Positions 1 through 12,194 of a DNA stretch of 64,000 nt are shown piece after piece (position 1 is the first letter of the stretch; each line of letters begins with the position of its first letter). The notes beneath the pieces are model-generated. The model made no database searches. It saw only the letters and a list, made by a program, of their open reading frames with translations, and was not told the origin of the DNA. Both the position numbers and the translations under genes were made by a program. This stretch comes from Mytilisepta virgata. Taxonomy: Eukaryota; Mollusca; Bivalvia; Mytilida; Mytilidae. The stretch spans positions 45,834,150-45,898,149 of the forward strand of contig CM051514.1 of the NCBI GenBank assembly GCA_028015205.1. The letters are read 5' to 3'.

Positions 1-600
1 ATGTAAATGAATATAAGTATTTAGGCTGTATCATTCAAATCAAATTTCAGCCAACTTCCTGTTAAAGTTGCTTGTGCAATTTATTTCAAACATTGGTACG
101 TCCTATATTAACTTATAATTCTGAAACATGTTTATTGGACTCTTACTTAAAAGATTATCGAGCAAATATGAGAGCTAGCAAAAACAACTTTAATATTGAT
201 ATGTTTACTTTTGCTGACAAAACTCCAATTGAAAAAATACAGCTTAATGTCATAAAAAAATACCCTGGGCACAAAAAGATGTCAACAAATTTTGTTGTCA
301 GAGAAGAGTTAAACATTCTTCCTGTTATTTTTTAACAACTCAAACTATAATGTATTTATCAAGACTAAATATGATGAAATTAACCCTATCCTTAAAGAAG
401 CTTTTCTCCTTACAAAAAAAATTAGATAACGAAGGAACTTATTCGTGGTACACTCATGCAGTTAATGTAGTAAAGGAAACTGAAAATGATTTAATTCAAA
501 TTTCAAATTGTAAAACGCCAATGGAAACAAATAAATTAAAAGATAAAATTCCCCCATATGTTTAAGACTATTATCAAAAATAAAAATGCATATGCTCCTA
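1..600 (+). mobile_element. LINE (non-LTR retrotransposon) 3' end, decayed
   Basis: Two reading frames in series (72-335, then 350-565) read like the region after the reverse transcriptase of a LINE: 'TLVRPILTYNSE', then 'IEKIQLNVIKKYPG', then 'EGTYSWYTHAVNVVKE'. These blocks are typical of the C-terminal part of metazoan LINE ORF2 proteins. A stop and a frame change separate the two parts, so the copy is dead. The left end lies outside the window. A short A-run near 660 may be its tail. The family name is not assigned; similarity is from motif recognition only. Confidence 0.72.
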
Positions 601-2206
601 TAGCGCTCGCTGGGCTCGCTATAATGTAATTGAACTTTAACAAGCAGTCATTATAATTAATAAAAAAAAAATATATTCTTAAAGATCGTCAATAGAGGAA
701 GATTGTTGTCAGTGGTTAGGTATTTTATGTCCTTATTTTTATTTTATAAAATCACAATGAACGACAATCAGAACCCAAATAGTTTTTCTGTCAAAGGAAA
801 GGAGATTCATGTACATCACAGGACAAATTTGGTTTTGGTTCAGAGTGGTCTTTATGTTAAACAAATGTCTTTGAAATCTTAAATGGAATGGTGAATTTAT
901 ATTTCAACTATATCCCAATGGAATATTTAGATAATTAAGAGTATTTTTGGTAGTTGTTGGCATATCTTACAAGGACACATACCAAGGTGTGGTCCGACAC
1001 ATTTTAAATGAATGTAGCGAAAGAAATGAAGAAGGGGAAAATAGCTCTACTCCTTTTTGAAAGAAAGATATTTCTGATTTATGGGAGTTGATTAAAAACT
1101 GATTTAACAATTTACCGAGCGTAAAAAAAATAAAATGCACATGTCCTTACAACGTAAATATATTGTTTATATCCTGCAACGACAACTAGCTATCTTTTTG
1201 AGAAAAAATCATGAAAATGGCATATTTCTAGCCTATTTTAAGAAAGTGATTTCTGGGGAATGCACTGTGAAGCTGAACACTTCCGTTGCAAGTGAAGACC
1301 AGGAGATGATATTATGCCACAGAAATATTCTAAAAAAATCAATTCAATACTTTAATTAAGATACATATACCTTTAAATACCGATGAAAAGTATGGTTGTC
1401 ATAACTCAGTCGGTACTGTTGTTGTTTATTAAATTACAATTAAACTGTATGCAAGTTCGAATCTTGGAGAGAGCTATTTTTTTGTATCTTGCTAGATTAG
1501 CATTTTTACCATATTTTTTAAAACCGGAAACGCTTTCTTTCTTAATTTTCCCTGCCTAAAATGTTTAATTATCACTAAATATTTAGCAAGTTTGTAAATA
1601 TTTCGAAATTTCCCTGTCCATTTAATACTTCAATTTATTTTGTTTAAAATATAATGCCTGTACAGTAACAGTTACTGTAACACGGCAATGATGCACTGCA
1701 CTGTATCGGAAAAGCAATAGCTCAGTTTTAATTTCATTATTGAACTATCTTTATGCAGTTATAAGTCAGAACTATGGAAAATACGCAAATTAAATGAGAC
1801 AAGTAAAGGAAACGCTTACTTTAATTAGGAAACCCAGTTGGTTTCTATAAAGACAAAGGACAATGCAATTTCCAATGATAAAACTCACATATAATTGCAC
1901 TATATATATAGATAAGGTAAATAACTCGACTGACGTTATACTGCGTGTACCTCATCAACAGACAGAAATTATGCAAAAGAGGTCAATCAAGGCCAGATGT
2001 GTTTAGGAGAACTATTATCTGGCTCCGTGATGGTTTTATATTTGGACACATGTTTTATTGAAATATAAGATTATTAAATGATAGTTTTAAGAGAAAATCA
2101 GTGTAATGCCGTTAAGTGGACTAAAACCATTCAGTCTGGAGACAGAAAATTAAAGATTCCATTGATTAAAAATTTGAATTCTAATTTATGTCCATATTCT
2201 GTCTAT
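601..2206. other. No supported gene
   Basis: AT-rich sequence with only short frames (for example 1135-1359, 74 codons, not recognised). No splice-supported exon, repeat or RNA gene that I can defend. Confidence 0.4.
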
Positions 2207-2283
2207 ATGGTTATGTGTAAATAATTTCGTCGTATAGAGCATAGTATAAATTTACTATATCTAATATTAGTATCTTTGGATTG
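2207..2283 (-). repeat. R1 repeat, partial inverted copy
   Basis: Reverse complement of the R1 left end. It carries the same block as the copy at 3828, including the 'ccaaagatactaatattag' core, and stops at the same terminus 'aataacaatcc'. It abuts the duplicated segment beginning at about 2293. Confidence 0.7.
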
Positions 2284-2292
2284 TTATTTTTT

Positions 2293-2447
2293 TCAAGCAA
2301 ATTTAGGTTTTGCAGCCTTTTTATTGCGAGGTAGCCACAATGGAGTTTTTAAGCTTTTATAAGGTGTTTAAGCGGGGCGAGCGTCGTGTGGCATTAAATG
2401 TGGTGTTCCCTCCAATGTAATACAACTATCAGGGGATTGGAAGAGCT
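2293..2447 (+). repeat. Segmental duplication A, left part
   Basis: Matches 14060-14214 with point changes and small indels: 'cctttttattgcgaggt', 'gccacaatgg', 'aatgtaatacaac' and 'ggggattggaagagc' occur in the same order in both. In the other copy the homology runs straight on; here it is interrupted by about 1.28 kb. Confidence 0.8.
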
Positions 2448-3727
2448 CAGCTTATAAACGTTATCTAAAATGTTTATCTGATTAACTTATAGTTGCAAAC
2501 AGAATGTCTGCTCAGTGCTAATCTCTTCTATCTCACTTTAGGTAAGAAAGCTTGGAACAGGTCGACTTTGATTATATGGGACTCCATAAACAAATATTTT
2601 CCTGAGTTGAAGAATACCGATATTTAAACCTTTGGAAGACTTACCTCAGAGCGACTTGTCCGCCAGTTGAGTAGATCTGATTTAAATGTACAGAATTTTG
2701 TATTACTATTATTCATGACAACTGATATTTTTCATTAACACAGTAATAAATTTAGATCAAATATCAATTCTATAATTCAACTCATTGCTTCTGTAAACAG
2801 ATATTTGTCGCATTTTGTTATTTACTTTACATAGACCAGCTGATTAAGGATTTTCAAAGGGTATTTAAGGCATTTTAAATGCAGAATTCCATAGCGAGCT
2901 CCCTCGAGTGCGGCCAGTCGGGGGTTGGAACCAAAGATATTAAAATTGATATTTGCTGCTACTCCGATAAGTATGTGGTATAAAGGTGTAAGAGCAAACG
3001 ACTCTTCGGCTCGGAGTCGGTATAATGTGTCCGGTTGGGGTGATATATCTTCCTGCAGACTGTTACCTCGTGAGCTAGAACGTTAAAAATCCGACACAGC
3101 GTGTCGGTATAGTACAAAGCAGCGTTCATATTCATATCATATCATATCACCATGTTCTCTTCCTTAAATGCAACCGGACTTTAAGGTTACAATACACTAT
3201 TAGAAGATTCACTGTTCGCCGCCATTTTATGGAGAGATGATTGAGCCTAAAAATGAATATCACAATCGCCTCCGATTGGTCAATATCATATTAATTTGTA
3301 AATGATTTAAAACGAGGTTGGGTCTTTATTCCAATGTTCTCAAACAAACTATTTAACATGAATGTTAAAAAATGTGTGGAAAATGAAGATTAAAATGGTG
3401 GACCCCCGGATTTTCGGGAAAATTGTATCCCCCTTTTTCAAACTTATTTTCAGGCTAGAAAAGTACGGGAGCATATATTTTAAATTGCTTTACACTGTTC
3501 CGCTACATTTCTGCCACAACGGAATGCTATAATTTTTCTATAAATTAATATGGATATTAGGGTACCCCATATTGGAAATAACATACAACGGCCAATTGTT
3601 GTATGTGACCTGAAACAATAATCCATCCATTCACCCATCTTAGAGAATTTAGGGTACAACAAGGAAGCACATTTACTCTGACCACTATATAAATATCAAG
3701 GGAGAGTTTTGTGCTCATCCTTCAATT
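2448..3727. other. Insert relative to the other duplicate; possible SINE-like part
   Basis: About 1.28 kb absent from the paralogous segment at 14215. Its most structured part, 2880-3150, is GC-richer, with a B-box-like 'gggttggaacc' and an ATATC microsatellite near 3135-3149, so a tRNA-type SINE is possible. There is no clear A box, no target duplication and no coding region. Confidence 0.4.
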
Positions 3728-3827
3728 TTTTTTATTCTAAAAATACATAATTAAAATTCAATTATCTTTTAATTTGGTCTATTATTATTATCATTTACTT
3801 CTCATTCTTTAGTTTTGGTTCAGTTAA

Positions 3828-4129
3828 AAAATAACAACCCAAAGATACTTATATTAGATATTGTAAATTTATACTGTGCTGTATACGACGCATTTCAAGG
3901 AGTTACCTCTCATCAGCAGCATTAAAACCGAAACATCTGGAAGACCAAAAACCAACCTTATTTTAAACAAGAAGTACTCAAAACCAAAAATACCGAAATA
4001 GGAAGCCAAATATCAGCTAAGGAGATCTACCATGTGCTATACAAGGAATAAACCCTTAGTATTTCTATTATTTTTTTTTAATTTTGCTAAATAATGGTAA
4101 TTTCTGTAACAAATAAATGAATAATCATG
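3828..4129 (+). mobile_element. R1 repeat insertion, TTAA on both sides
   Basis: Copy of the R1 family lying between TTAA at 3824-3827 and TTAA at 4130-4133. The paralogous segment has an empty site with a single TTAA at 14304-14307. This is what insertion into TTAA with target duplication would give, as for piggyBac-type transposons. No terminal inverted repeat is visible, and TTAA is common in AT-rich DNA, so the mechanism is an inference. Confidence 0.6.
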
Positions 4130-4949
4130 TTAAAATGCACGTATTATTAGAATTATATATGTTTTATGATTCGTTCATTTATTTTTACATTATATCTAGC
4201 TGTTTCACTTCAATTTACCCTTCTTGACATTTCTACTCCGTAAAGTTTTCTTTTTAACTCAATTTATTTAGTATGGTCATTCTCCTAGTCCGTTTTCTCT
4301 GAGCAGATAATGTTTTTTTATGTCAAGTGAATTTTTTTAATTCTTGAAAATTACGTCTACCCAGCCCCTTTTTTATATTTGTAATTCAGAATTTTCTCAC
4401 CGATATGTATGTTGGGTTTCTTGAAAAATTTCCGTGTTTGTACCTTTTGTTCAAGTAAGTTACATGTACTTGTATTGTGAATGTCATTTATTTTTTGTGT
4501 TGAGTGTATAGTTGACGTTGTGAAGACATGCAATTTTTTCAGATGCTGATCTGAGTCTAATAAATGATTTTACATACTTTTCTCTTTGAAATTTGCCAAA
4601 GAGAAATTTGAAGATTTGAAGTCTTAGAGTAATTCAGAGATTTTGAGTGTGTACAATTGTAACGTCCATTTACGTTTGACAAGATACATGAAGTATTTAA
4701 CTTTTTTGTAACGTTTTTAAGACGATGAGAAGGGAAAATTTCACTCAACTACACATGGAGAATTATATTCTCAGGACAACGTTGACAATGCATGCATACC
4801 TATGCTGAATTTGATAATTAGATAAATGGTAAATAATCTTGAATATTTGAATATAAAATGAAATGAAACATATCTTTGTCTTAGAAAATATCACTTTAAT
4901 GCTATATTGCATTTTCCAGTTTCTTATGCATACTTTGTCTTTACTTATA

Positions 4950-5185
4950 TATCGGCAAAAGAATACCGAAGCGACAAAACAGTAGGAAAAGTCCCCAAAT
5001 TCGAAGTCCAATGAAAAGACAAAGTCAAAAGAATGGAACACAACAAACAACGACAAACTAAAAGAATAAAAAAAAACGTATAATAAACTAAACAAAACTA
5101 TAACAAGACAGCACAGAAACTAACGCACTAGCAATTTGAACTTTCATAAAAGAAACAGGAGTGACATCAGGTGCTCCGGAAGGGT
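4950..5185 (-). mobile_element. Penelope-type element, 3' tail only
   Basis: On the minus strand this matches the 3' non-coding tail seen after the reverse transcriptase copies at 15.7 and 32.5 kb, including the 'ccggagcacctg' motif. No reverse-transcriptase sequence precedes it, so it is a severely 5'-truncated copy. It lies inside segmental duplication A, and its twin is at 15040-15290. Confidence 0.72.
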
Positions 5186-5400
5186 AAGCATGTAGCCAAT
5201 ATCGATGCATGCGCAAGTATTCAATCTTCATCCGAGGATGGTAAAAGCTTTCAGCAGAAACGGTTTTTTAAATCTCTACTTGTTGTCCAGGGAACAGCGC
5301 ATGTGCAGTTGTATAAATCGGACCAGATATTTGAAAAGCAATAAAGCAGCGATTATGAGAGATAGAACCAGAGATTTGATGTGGTTCTAAACTTTGGTAA

Positions 5401-6008
5401 TCCAGTCACAGAACTTATCCAAGCAGATATTTGAACCAGATATTATTTTAACTTGAAGTTAATGAGTACATATTTTTTTTTAGCTGTACTGCATTCTACT
5501 AACAAATATTGTTTTAGTTAAGTTTCTTGAATTTCCAAGTAAATCTTATCTAGAAATATCAAGAAACACAAAAGCTGTATTTAGTTTTTGAAATTGTATA
5601 ATTGGTCTGGAAATAAGATGTTGTTCACTGATGAAAGGGTCGAGTGATTGTGTAGAACATTCTGGGTGGAAACCTCTGGACATCTATGAATTAACCAGAA
5701 CATTTATTGTAAAACACATATAAAGTTACCACACACCTGCTGTGGAGAGATGGGAACATCTGGCAATTGATAGGAATAATTTAATTATACTGCAGAAGAA
5801 TTACACTGCTGGACATTTCATTGTTAATATTGTAGACACTGAAGATGGGGAGCGAAACTTATATTTCATTGCAAGAACTGTCTATTTTCATGAACACTAT
5901 TCTGAGAAACGAAGCACATTGACCGTTGGAATATTCTATTTGAATTCCGGATGGATTTTAAATGATATTATAATGAACTGTAATTATTATTTGCAAATAT
6001 ATTCTTTT
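5401..6008. other. No supported gene
   Basis: Contains a 91-codon open frame at 5742-6017 that I do not recognise and that has no splice or promoter context. Confidence 0.35.
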
Positions 6009-6099
6009 AAGTACTAGAAAGTCATTTGTAAATTTTCAAATGTTATTGAATCATTAAATTGTCTATTTACAGATGTTATACAATAATTCTTTTATTGAG

Positions 6100-6340
6100 G
6101 GGCCGAGTGGTCTAGGTAGTTTGTCATGATTACTAATGATCACTAGCCTGTCAACACTGAGGTTGCGAGTTCGAATCTCACCTGTTGCGGGATGTGTTCG
6201 ACAAGGAGTGCCAATTTTTATACCGAAGGTCGGTGGTTCTCTCCGGGTACTCCGGCTTCCTCCACTAATAAAAACTGGCCGCCACGATAGCCAAATGTGC
6301 TGAAAACGGCGTAAAACTCCAACTAAACAAACAAACACAA
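6100..6340 (+). mobile_element. tRNA-derived SINE
   Basis: Pol III-type head with an A-box-like 'ggccgagtggtctagg' and a B box 'gagttcgaatctca', then a conserved body ending in an 'aactaaacaaacaaac' tail. The direct repeat 'tcttttattgag' flanks it at 6088-6099 and 6341-6352, which marks a target-site duplication. Compared with the other copies the head lacks a few bases ('tcggtg' type) and a short stretch after the B box. Confidence 0.88.
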
Positions 6341-6469
6341 TCTTTTATTGAGTGATGAAAACAATCTATTCTTTTGTGACAGCAAAAATCCTTCTACTTT
6401 ATCTTTGACCACATGCAGCGATGCTGGTATACACATGTATTGCAACAAGTAAAAGGGAACTAGACAAAT

Positions 6470-6640
6470 TGAAAATTGAATTCATCCCATTTGTCGTAAA
6501 GTTTTGTCTTCAAATGTCCGTTTTTGTCAATTTCTAGAAATATATCTAAATAAGAAGACATCTTAGGTGTGTATGTACTATTCTTAATTTTAATTTGGAT
6601 TAATTAGATTTTTTAAAATCTTGGAATAATTTACAATTAC
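6470..6640 (-). mobile_element. Penelope-type reverse transcriptase fragment
   Basis: The minus strand reads 'SSYLDIFLEIDKNGHLKTK' then 'LYDKWDEFNF', matching the post-catalytic part of the longer copies ('ASYLDLFLEIDYEGRLKTK', 'LYDKRDDCNFPI' at about 33.1 kb). Fragment only. Confidence 0.75.
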
Positions 6641-7000
6641 CAACAGTGTCTATTTATTACAAATATATGTTTTCATTCATTTGGATTTTTGTTTGTATGT
6701 TCAATTTTTATAACTCATAAAAAAGACTACAAGATTACGTTAAATCCATATCGTTCTGTAGTGTTAAATAGGAACCTGTGATGGATCACGGGAGCTAAGC
6801 CCACAGAGCTGCCCATCACGTCCTCAAGTTGCGGATAGGGGAGATCCTCTCGTTGGGTGGGGGGTTGTCAGGTCACAAAACGGAAAGGATGACCGCGGAC
6901 CGTAGTGGGTAACGTGTTTGGAGAATACCACACTCCATGTACGATAAAGACCCTTTCTGTAGTTTCCAAAAAGATTAGGCTGATGGCCGCTATAGAAAGA

Positions 7001-8725
7001 TAAATGATGTTACCCTACCCAACCATTTACCCTTTTACAGTAGCAGTCACAATTGATTTTCCTTTGTGTACTGCCCAACCCCTATTTACGTGTGTTTGAT
7101 AATTTGTTGAACTGGTTCTCGTCCTAAAGAAGCATTAAATATTTGCCACTGGACGTTAAACAAGAAACAGTCAATCGATCAATAAATCTATTAACACATA
7201 AAAGTTTTAAAAATGCAGGTTTTATGTCGTCATGCTAGAAATTGGAATCTAAGGGTTGCCATGTCACAAAACAAACCACCGATATGAGCTGAATTCGCAT
7301 GATAATACCGCAGGATACAAAGGAGCATATGCCATGAAAGTGTTCTATTACTAGTCTTCATTTTTTAAAATTATTGCAAAATCCTCAACAATAAGGGAAA
7401 TTTGCACACATTTCCAGATGATCACGACGGCGCCCATGATAGATTACTCGTCCATATTTAAAAAACACTCGTACGCCTAGGATTAAAATTGATGTCAATA
7501 GGACAAAGAAATTGAACTCAGAACAACTTCTGATAATCAAATCACACTTACAACGTACCGTAGTTGTAGCAATATGTTTGAAATTGGACCCCGATCAGAT
7601 CATTGGGGATGGGGGGTGTCTATAAATTCATATATAAAATACAACATTGGAGACATGAACTTGCACCAGAAAGACATTAAATATGATTCGTCTGAAAGAC
7701 AAAGACAATATCCTATGGAATTTTAACATGTTGGTGGGATAAAAAGAGGATTTAATTTCTACGGACAAATATCATCAATACACCATAAAACTGAAATATG
7801 TACTTTGTATTTGAAAATTAAACAAGGTTTGAAGTGTTAAATCGATAACCGGGCGTCTTCGTGTGTCTCATCTGATCTTAGCCTTTAGCCTCCTGGAAAA
7901 AATAGTACTACACATTAATATTAATATACATAACCCAGAAACTACAGTAAAACAATTGAAAAATAAAAGATGCAATATGAATGTAAGAAGATTAATATGC
8001 TAACCTCTTTTAGATCATAGCGACTAGGGTTTGCTTATTTCAATATTTAGATATTGAGATTTATGCTGTATAAAAGTTATTAAAACATATATTAGATAGG
8101 ATCTATAATACAGTTTAATTGGATCCGCCAATTACAATGAAATTTCAATTTTGTTTCATGTTTAATCGGTAAAATTTCGTATCTAAACACCTTACTAAAA
8201 ACACAAAGTTTTATATTAGATGTATGATATGAGAACCTCTTTAAAATCATGATGAGTAGAATTAGTTTTTACGAGATAGAGCAAACATAAAAACTACTGA
8301 TGCTTTGGTTAGTCGTTTGTCACATGAAATGTGGATTTAAAAGATTTAAAATTTGTAAAAAAGTTTGTTATATAAAAGTAATATAAGTACAAGCAATTAG
8401 TCGTGTTGTATTAAACCAATACAATATCTTCAGGAGGAAACCTCCTCAAGGGTATTATTCATGCCGTTTTGCATGTTAAAAGAATCGAACACACGTGTTA
8501 CAGTGATACTTTGAAGGTATAAAATTAGCAAATTATAATTCATAAAGAGAGATCAACATTGAAATGTAGACAGCTGAAAAATAATCAAAACTGTTGTATA
8601 ATCGAGTGATTCGAAATTCGAAGCTGACCACCAAAAACAATTAAATCAGGAGAAAATTTTCAGTTTAAACATTTTTCAATAACAAATGCTACTGCAAAGT
8701 TCAAACATACTGCTTAGAAGACACA
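7001..8725. other. No supported gene
   Basis: AT-rich, without a convincing exon or repeat. Possible lost downstream exons of the glycine-rich gene could lie here, but I found no glycine-coding stretch on the minus strand. Confidence 0.35.
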
Positions 8726-8727
8726 TA

Positions 8728-9685
8728 TAGTCCAGTCAATCTAGCATAAATTTGACCCTAACCTTAAAGTAATTGCAAAAGAAGATTTTTAAGTTTTAAT
8801 CTTTAACATTGTACCCCAAATATACACAGAAAAAAGGCCAACAAAATCTAACTTGAGGAAGACTAAAAAATCACGATTTTAAAATTCCTATGGAGATTTG
8901 CATTGAAAATTGGAGATAACTCTGCAAAAAAGGCAGAAATATCAATAAAAACTGATACAAATTATAACTTTACCGCTTCTATTCAGCAGAATGTATTTAT
9001 TCTTAATATTTTAGCCGTCTTTAGAGTATAACAAACAACTCTAAAGGTGTTTTTATATCTTTTATCAAGCTACAACCTAGATTACGTAATTCATTAGTTG
9101 ACCATTTATTAAATTTTTCAACATGTCAAGGTAAAGAATCTCAAATTTAAAAAAAAATGATTAAGCATATATTCTTCTTTTTGTGTTAAAGTTTTAAAGT
9201 TTCTTTAAACAATGTAGATGCTGAACAAATATAATTTACAGATATAAAAAATACCAAATTTTCACATTATTTTTTCAAAATGGTCACAAAGCCACAAATT
9301 TCCAATTTCTTTAATAAAAAATGTGCAAAAAAAATAAAAATACCGATAACACTTCAGTTTTGTACATTTCATGAGCAGAAGATTATATAATATAGTCAAA
9401 TACGAACTTATAACCCCATCAAAGTATCATACTTTACATGAATTTTAAGAAAATCAACCAAAAACTGACAAAAAAAACTAATTTTGGCAGAGTTATCTCC
9501 CCTTTCCAATGCTAATTTCCATAGGAAATTAAATATGCTGATTTTGAGTTTTCCTCAAGTTAGATTTTATGGGACTTTTTTCTGTGTATATTTGAGGCTT
9601 AATGCTATAGATTAGAACTAAAACATTTTCTGTTGCAATTAGTTTGAGGTTAAAACTTAGTTTGACTGGACTAATATGCCTGAAA
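8728..9685. mobile_element. Non-autonomous DNA transposon with long terminal inverted repeats
   Basis: The two ends are inverted copies of each other: 'gtccagtcaa' at the left against 'ttgactggac' at the right. The match continues inward for about 200 bases; the left arm 8728-8945 and right arm 9480-9685 share 'gagataactctgc', 'ttcctatgga' and 'cagaaaaaag' in inverted form. A TA dinucleotide adjoins each end, as with Tc1/mariner-like targets. The interior has no long frame, so it would need a helper transposase. Confidence 0.7.
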
Positions 9686-9890
9686 CTAGAGTTACAGTTT
9701 TATATATTCAATCGTTATATACTTTGTTTTCGCCCCAAAACCCTTACACCACAACGAATTTTTTGTAATTTGCTAACACAATATTGCACACCTTATTACT
9801 TGCACAATTGATTCTGTACAAATTATTAACGTTAGTATATTAGAACAAACATTTCATACAAGTTATAACCTAAACAAAATAAAAATTTAC

Positions 9891-10143
9891 CGCCATAACC
9901 ACCGCCCCATCCTCCTAAACCTATTCCTCCTCCACCACCTAGTATTCCATATCCACCAATGATTATTGGAGCCATTACAATTCTATATCCCCCTCCATAG
10001 CCACCGTATCCTCCATACCCTCCAGAGCCGCCTTTCATTTTTCCTCCATAATCGCCTCCTCCATAGCCGGCTGTTGCGAGGGAAAGACAGACAACCAAAA
10101 ATATTGCTACAGCGAGCTTCATTTGAAGAATAGTATTTAAAAA
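9891..10143 (-). CDS. Glycine-rich secreted protein, exon 2 (coding start)
   Basis: The ATG at 10122 opens a frame whose first 18 residues form a classic signal peptide (MKLAVAIFLVVCLSLATA), followed by a glycine/tyrosine-rich mature part with GYGGG, GGYGGYGGYGGG and GGWGGGYGG blocks around a hydrophobic centre 'RIVMAPIIIGG'. Before the ATG, a polypyrimidine tract ending in CAG gives an acceptor at 10144-10145. After the glycine run a GT donor (9889-9890, GTAAAT) ends the exon in phase 1 after 77 codons. If the donor is ignored the frame runs on to 9832 into non-glycine sequence, which is less likely. Such proteins are secreted by the bivalve mantle or foot (shematrin-like shell-matrix or byssal proteins); assignment to one family is inference. 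Downstream exons are not identified. Confidence 0.75.
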
Positions 10144-10269
10144 CTGAAAAAAAATGATCAGGGAAAGAATCAGGATAACACTCCATTAGACTACACGTGG
10201 CAATGAGTCGTCCGATAAAATGTAGGGAGGCAGTTTGCACCAAACTACATTACAGAAATTTGTTGATAC

Positions 10270-10292
10270 TTAGATATAATATTTATATAAAA
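10270..10292 (-). promoter_or_regulatory. Alternative TATA-like site upstream of the glycine-rich exon
   Basis: On the minus strand a TATA-rich stretch ('ttatataaatatta') lies about 150 bases before the ATG. It could drive an unspliced leader, but the strong acceptor at 10144 argues for an upstream exon, so this is the weaker of two promoter candidates. Confidence 0.25.
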
Positions 10293-10429
10293 AAGCAAAA
10301 CATAAATCTGATAACTTCGTTTAATTGGACAACTATTTCAAACCAGCAACTATGAGAACCGTATCTAGTTTTACAGTGAAAAAAGGGCATATTCTGAATT
10401 CCAACAAATTTTATTAACATTTATAGGAA

Positions 10430-10830
10430 TCTATGTGATAATACTGTATAGAAATTAAATGTATAAAGTTAAAAATTATTTAGAAGTTTAGGTCACAAGC
10501 ATAAATTCACAATTTCCGAAATTCGGTCCCTGTGGGCCCCAATTTGTGAAAATCAAAATTCTAAAATCGTATTGAACATCTACGTATAATATTTGAAAAT
10601 ACTGTGTAGAAACGAAAGGCGTAAAATGAAAATTGAAAGAGGAGAGTAGGTCACAAGCTTAAATTCACAATTTGCAAACTTCGACTCTTATGGGACCCAA
10701 TTTTTGAAAAAAAATTCTTAAACCGTTCTGCGCATCTACATAAAGAATGTGACAATACTATATGGAAATCAAATGCATGAAAATAAAAATGAGAGATGAA
10801 TTCAGGTCACAAGAAAGTCCTCACGGACGG
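10430..10830 (+). repeat. R2 tandem repeat, about 157-bp period, 2.5 units
   Basis: 'ggtcacaag' recurs at 10491, 10649 and 10805, each time followed by 'aaattcac', 'gggaccccaa' or similar, and 'gcgcatctac'-like blocks. The same family occurs in both orientations in the 17.9-20.9 kb composite. Confidence 0.75.
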
Positions 10831-12190
10831 ACAGAAGAACAGACGGACAGATATCGTCCCGATAACAATATCTTCGAACTTAACAGGGTGCACATTTCGT
10901 TTAATTACGATTTATCAGTTGTGCTCAATACCTAAAATTTTGAAAAGCAAAACCATTATTCAAAACCTTGTATATCAAATTCAAAACATCTCAAATTGAC
11001 AAAACGGAAAAGCCAAAGCCATCGGGCGAACATTTTAAAAATCTTTTTTTTAAATGATACGAGCGTCAGTCCTCTCACTACATCCAGGGTTATTGTTTAA
11101 TAACGGTATGAAACTAAAGCCATAACTTATATCAAGTATATTTCAGTAATTTTCGAAAAAAGTAAAAACCATTAAATAAAAACGATGCAAAAGTAATGAT
11201 ATTAACAAAAGGAAAAATCAACCTTAGCTAGTAATGTATTTCTGATATAACCAAAAATCTAAGTTAGTTCGAAGAAAAGCATTTAAAGTTTTTAATGCGC
11301 TATTTTAATAAAAGTATTTTGATATGGGTGTATTCAAAGGAAGTGTATTCTTACAAGGAACTATCTTAAATTATTAAATAAAAAGTGATATTAAAAATTG
11401 ACATATTTGGCTTTTAATGTTCCTTTCATCAGGATCAGGTCCGTTAAAAAGATATAATGACTATACAATTAGTCGAGAAATAAATATGATCCAAAAAACC
11501 GGAAACAGGGATATCACTATGAGATGAAATAGTCCAGGTAATTCATTAAAAATATAGAATTGTGACTGGAAAGGAATGCAATGAGATCGAATCATGTGAC
11601 ATAAAACGGGAGATAATTACTTTATATCAGAATTATTGAACGTACTGAAGCAAAAACATTATAGGTCAAAACATAAGGTCAAAACATAAGGTTAAAAACG
11701 CAACTCAATATATACGGAAAGCTCTGGGAGATATATGTTTAGATTCTATCCCAAACTGGTCCTTTTTTATTTCATTATTGAAAAGCAAAAGCGTAGAGAT
11801 TAATTCCCAAACAAAACACAACACACAAAATACAAAATGTAAATCCTATTGCTTCCATTGCTTTTCTATACATCAAAAGTTTAAGTATCACACAGTTAAT
11901 GAAAATGTAATTTTAATAATGAATTTTAAACAGATTGAGAATATAATGAATTTATCTCTTCTGGAATACAGCAATGAAACGCGATTTCCATCAATGAATT
12001 CCGCTTGAATTGTAACAAAATGGTTAATCATGTTATTCATTAATCCTGAAGACACCAGAAATACAAAGTGTATTTTTTTTTATAGAAATATAATTTAAAA
12101 TAAAAAACATAGGAAAACTTCCAAAATCAAACTTTATTTCCAAGGCTAAATCATTGTAACTAGATTATTTAGTTAAATATTAAAATACAC
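10831..12190. other. No supported gene; probably intronic
   Basis: AT-rich sequence between the R2 repeats and the candidate exon 1. The 76-codon frame at 11778-12008 is on the opposite strand and unrecognised. Confidence 0.35.
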
Positions 12191-12194
12191 TTAC

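Larger units (their letters stand above)
3728..5400 (+). repeat. Segmental duplication A, right part
   Basis: Collinear with about 14212-15742. Differences: an R1 insertion here at 3828-4129, and roughly 260 bases present in the other copy after about 15285 but missing here near 5185. The duplicated block includes a Penelope-type 3' tail (4950-5185) and a short shared stretch ending in 'gtggttctaaa'. Confidence 0.82.
6009..6920 (+). repeat. Segmental duplication B, copy 1
   Basis: Collinear with 21284-21325 and 21475-23241. Both copies contain the same SINE, the same unique flank ('gcagcgatgctggtatacac'), a Penelope-type fragment and a GC-richer block with 'accgcggacc'. Homology in the other copy stops at 23241, exactly where a terminal-inverted-repeat element begins. 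Confidence 0.82.
9892..12194 (-). other. Gene span of the glycine-rich protein, including intron 1
   Basis: Inferred intron 1 runs from the donor at 12193-12194 to the acceptor at 10144-10145, about 2 kb, and contains the R2 tandem repeats at 10430-10830. The span is inferred only from splice-site quality and the common layout of mollusc secreted-protein genes, with a short untranslated exon 1 and a signal peptide at the start of exon 2. Confidence 0.45.

Noticed and set aside
9983..10243. 86-codon minus-strand frame overlapping the glycine-rich exon
   Set aside because: It is the same exon read in another frame (arginine/leucine/tryptophan repeats from glycine codons) and has no support of its own.
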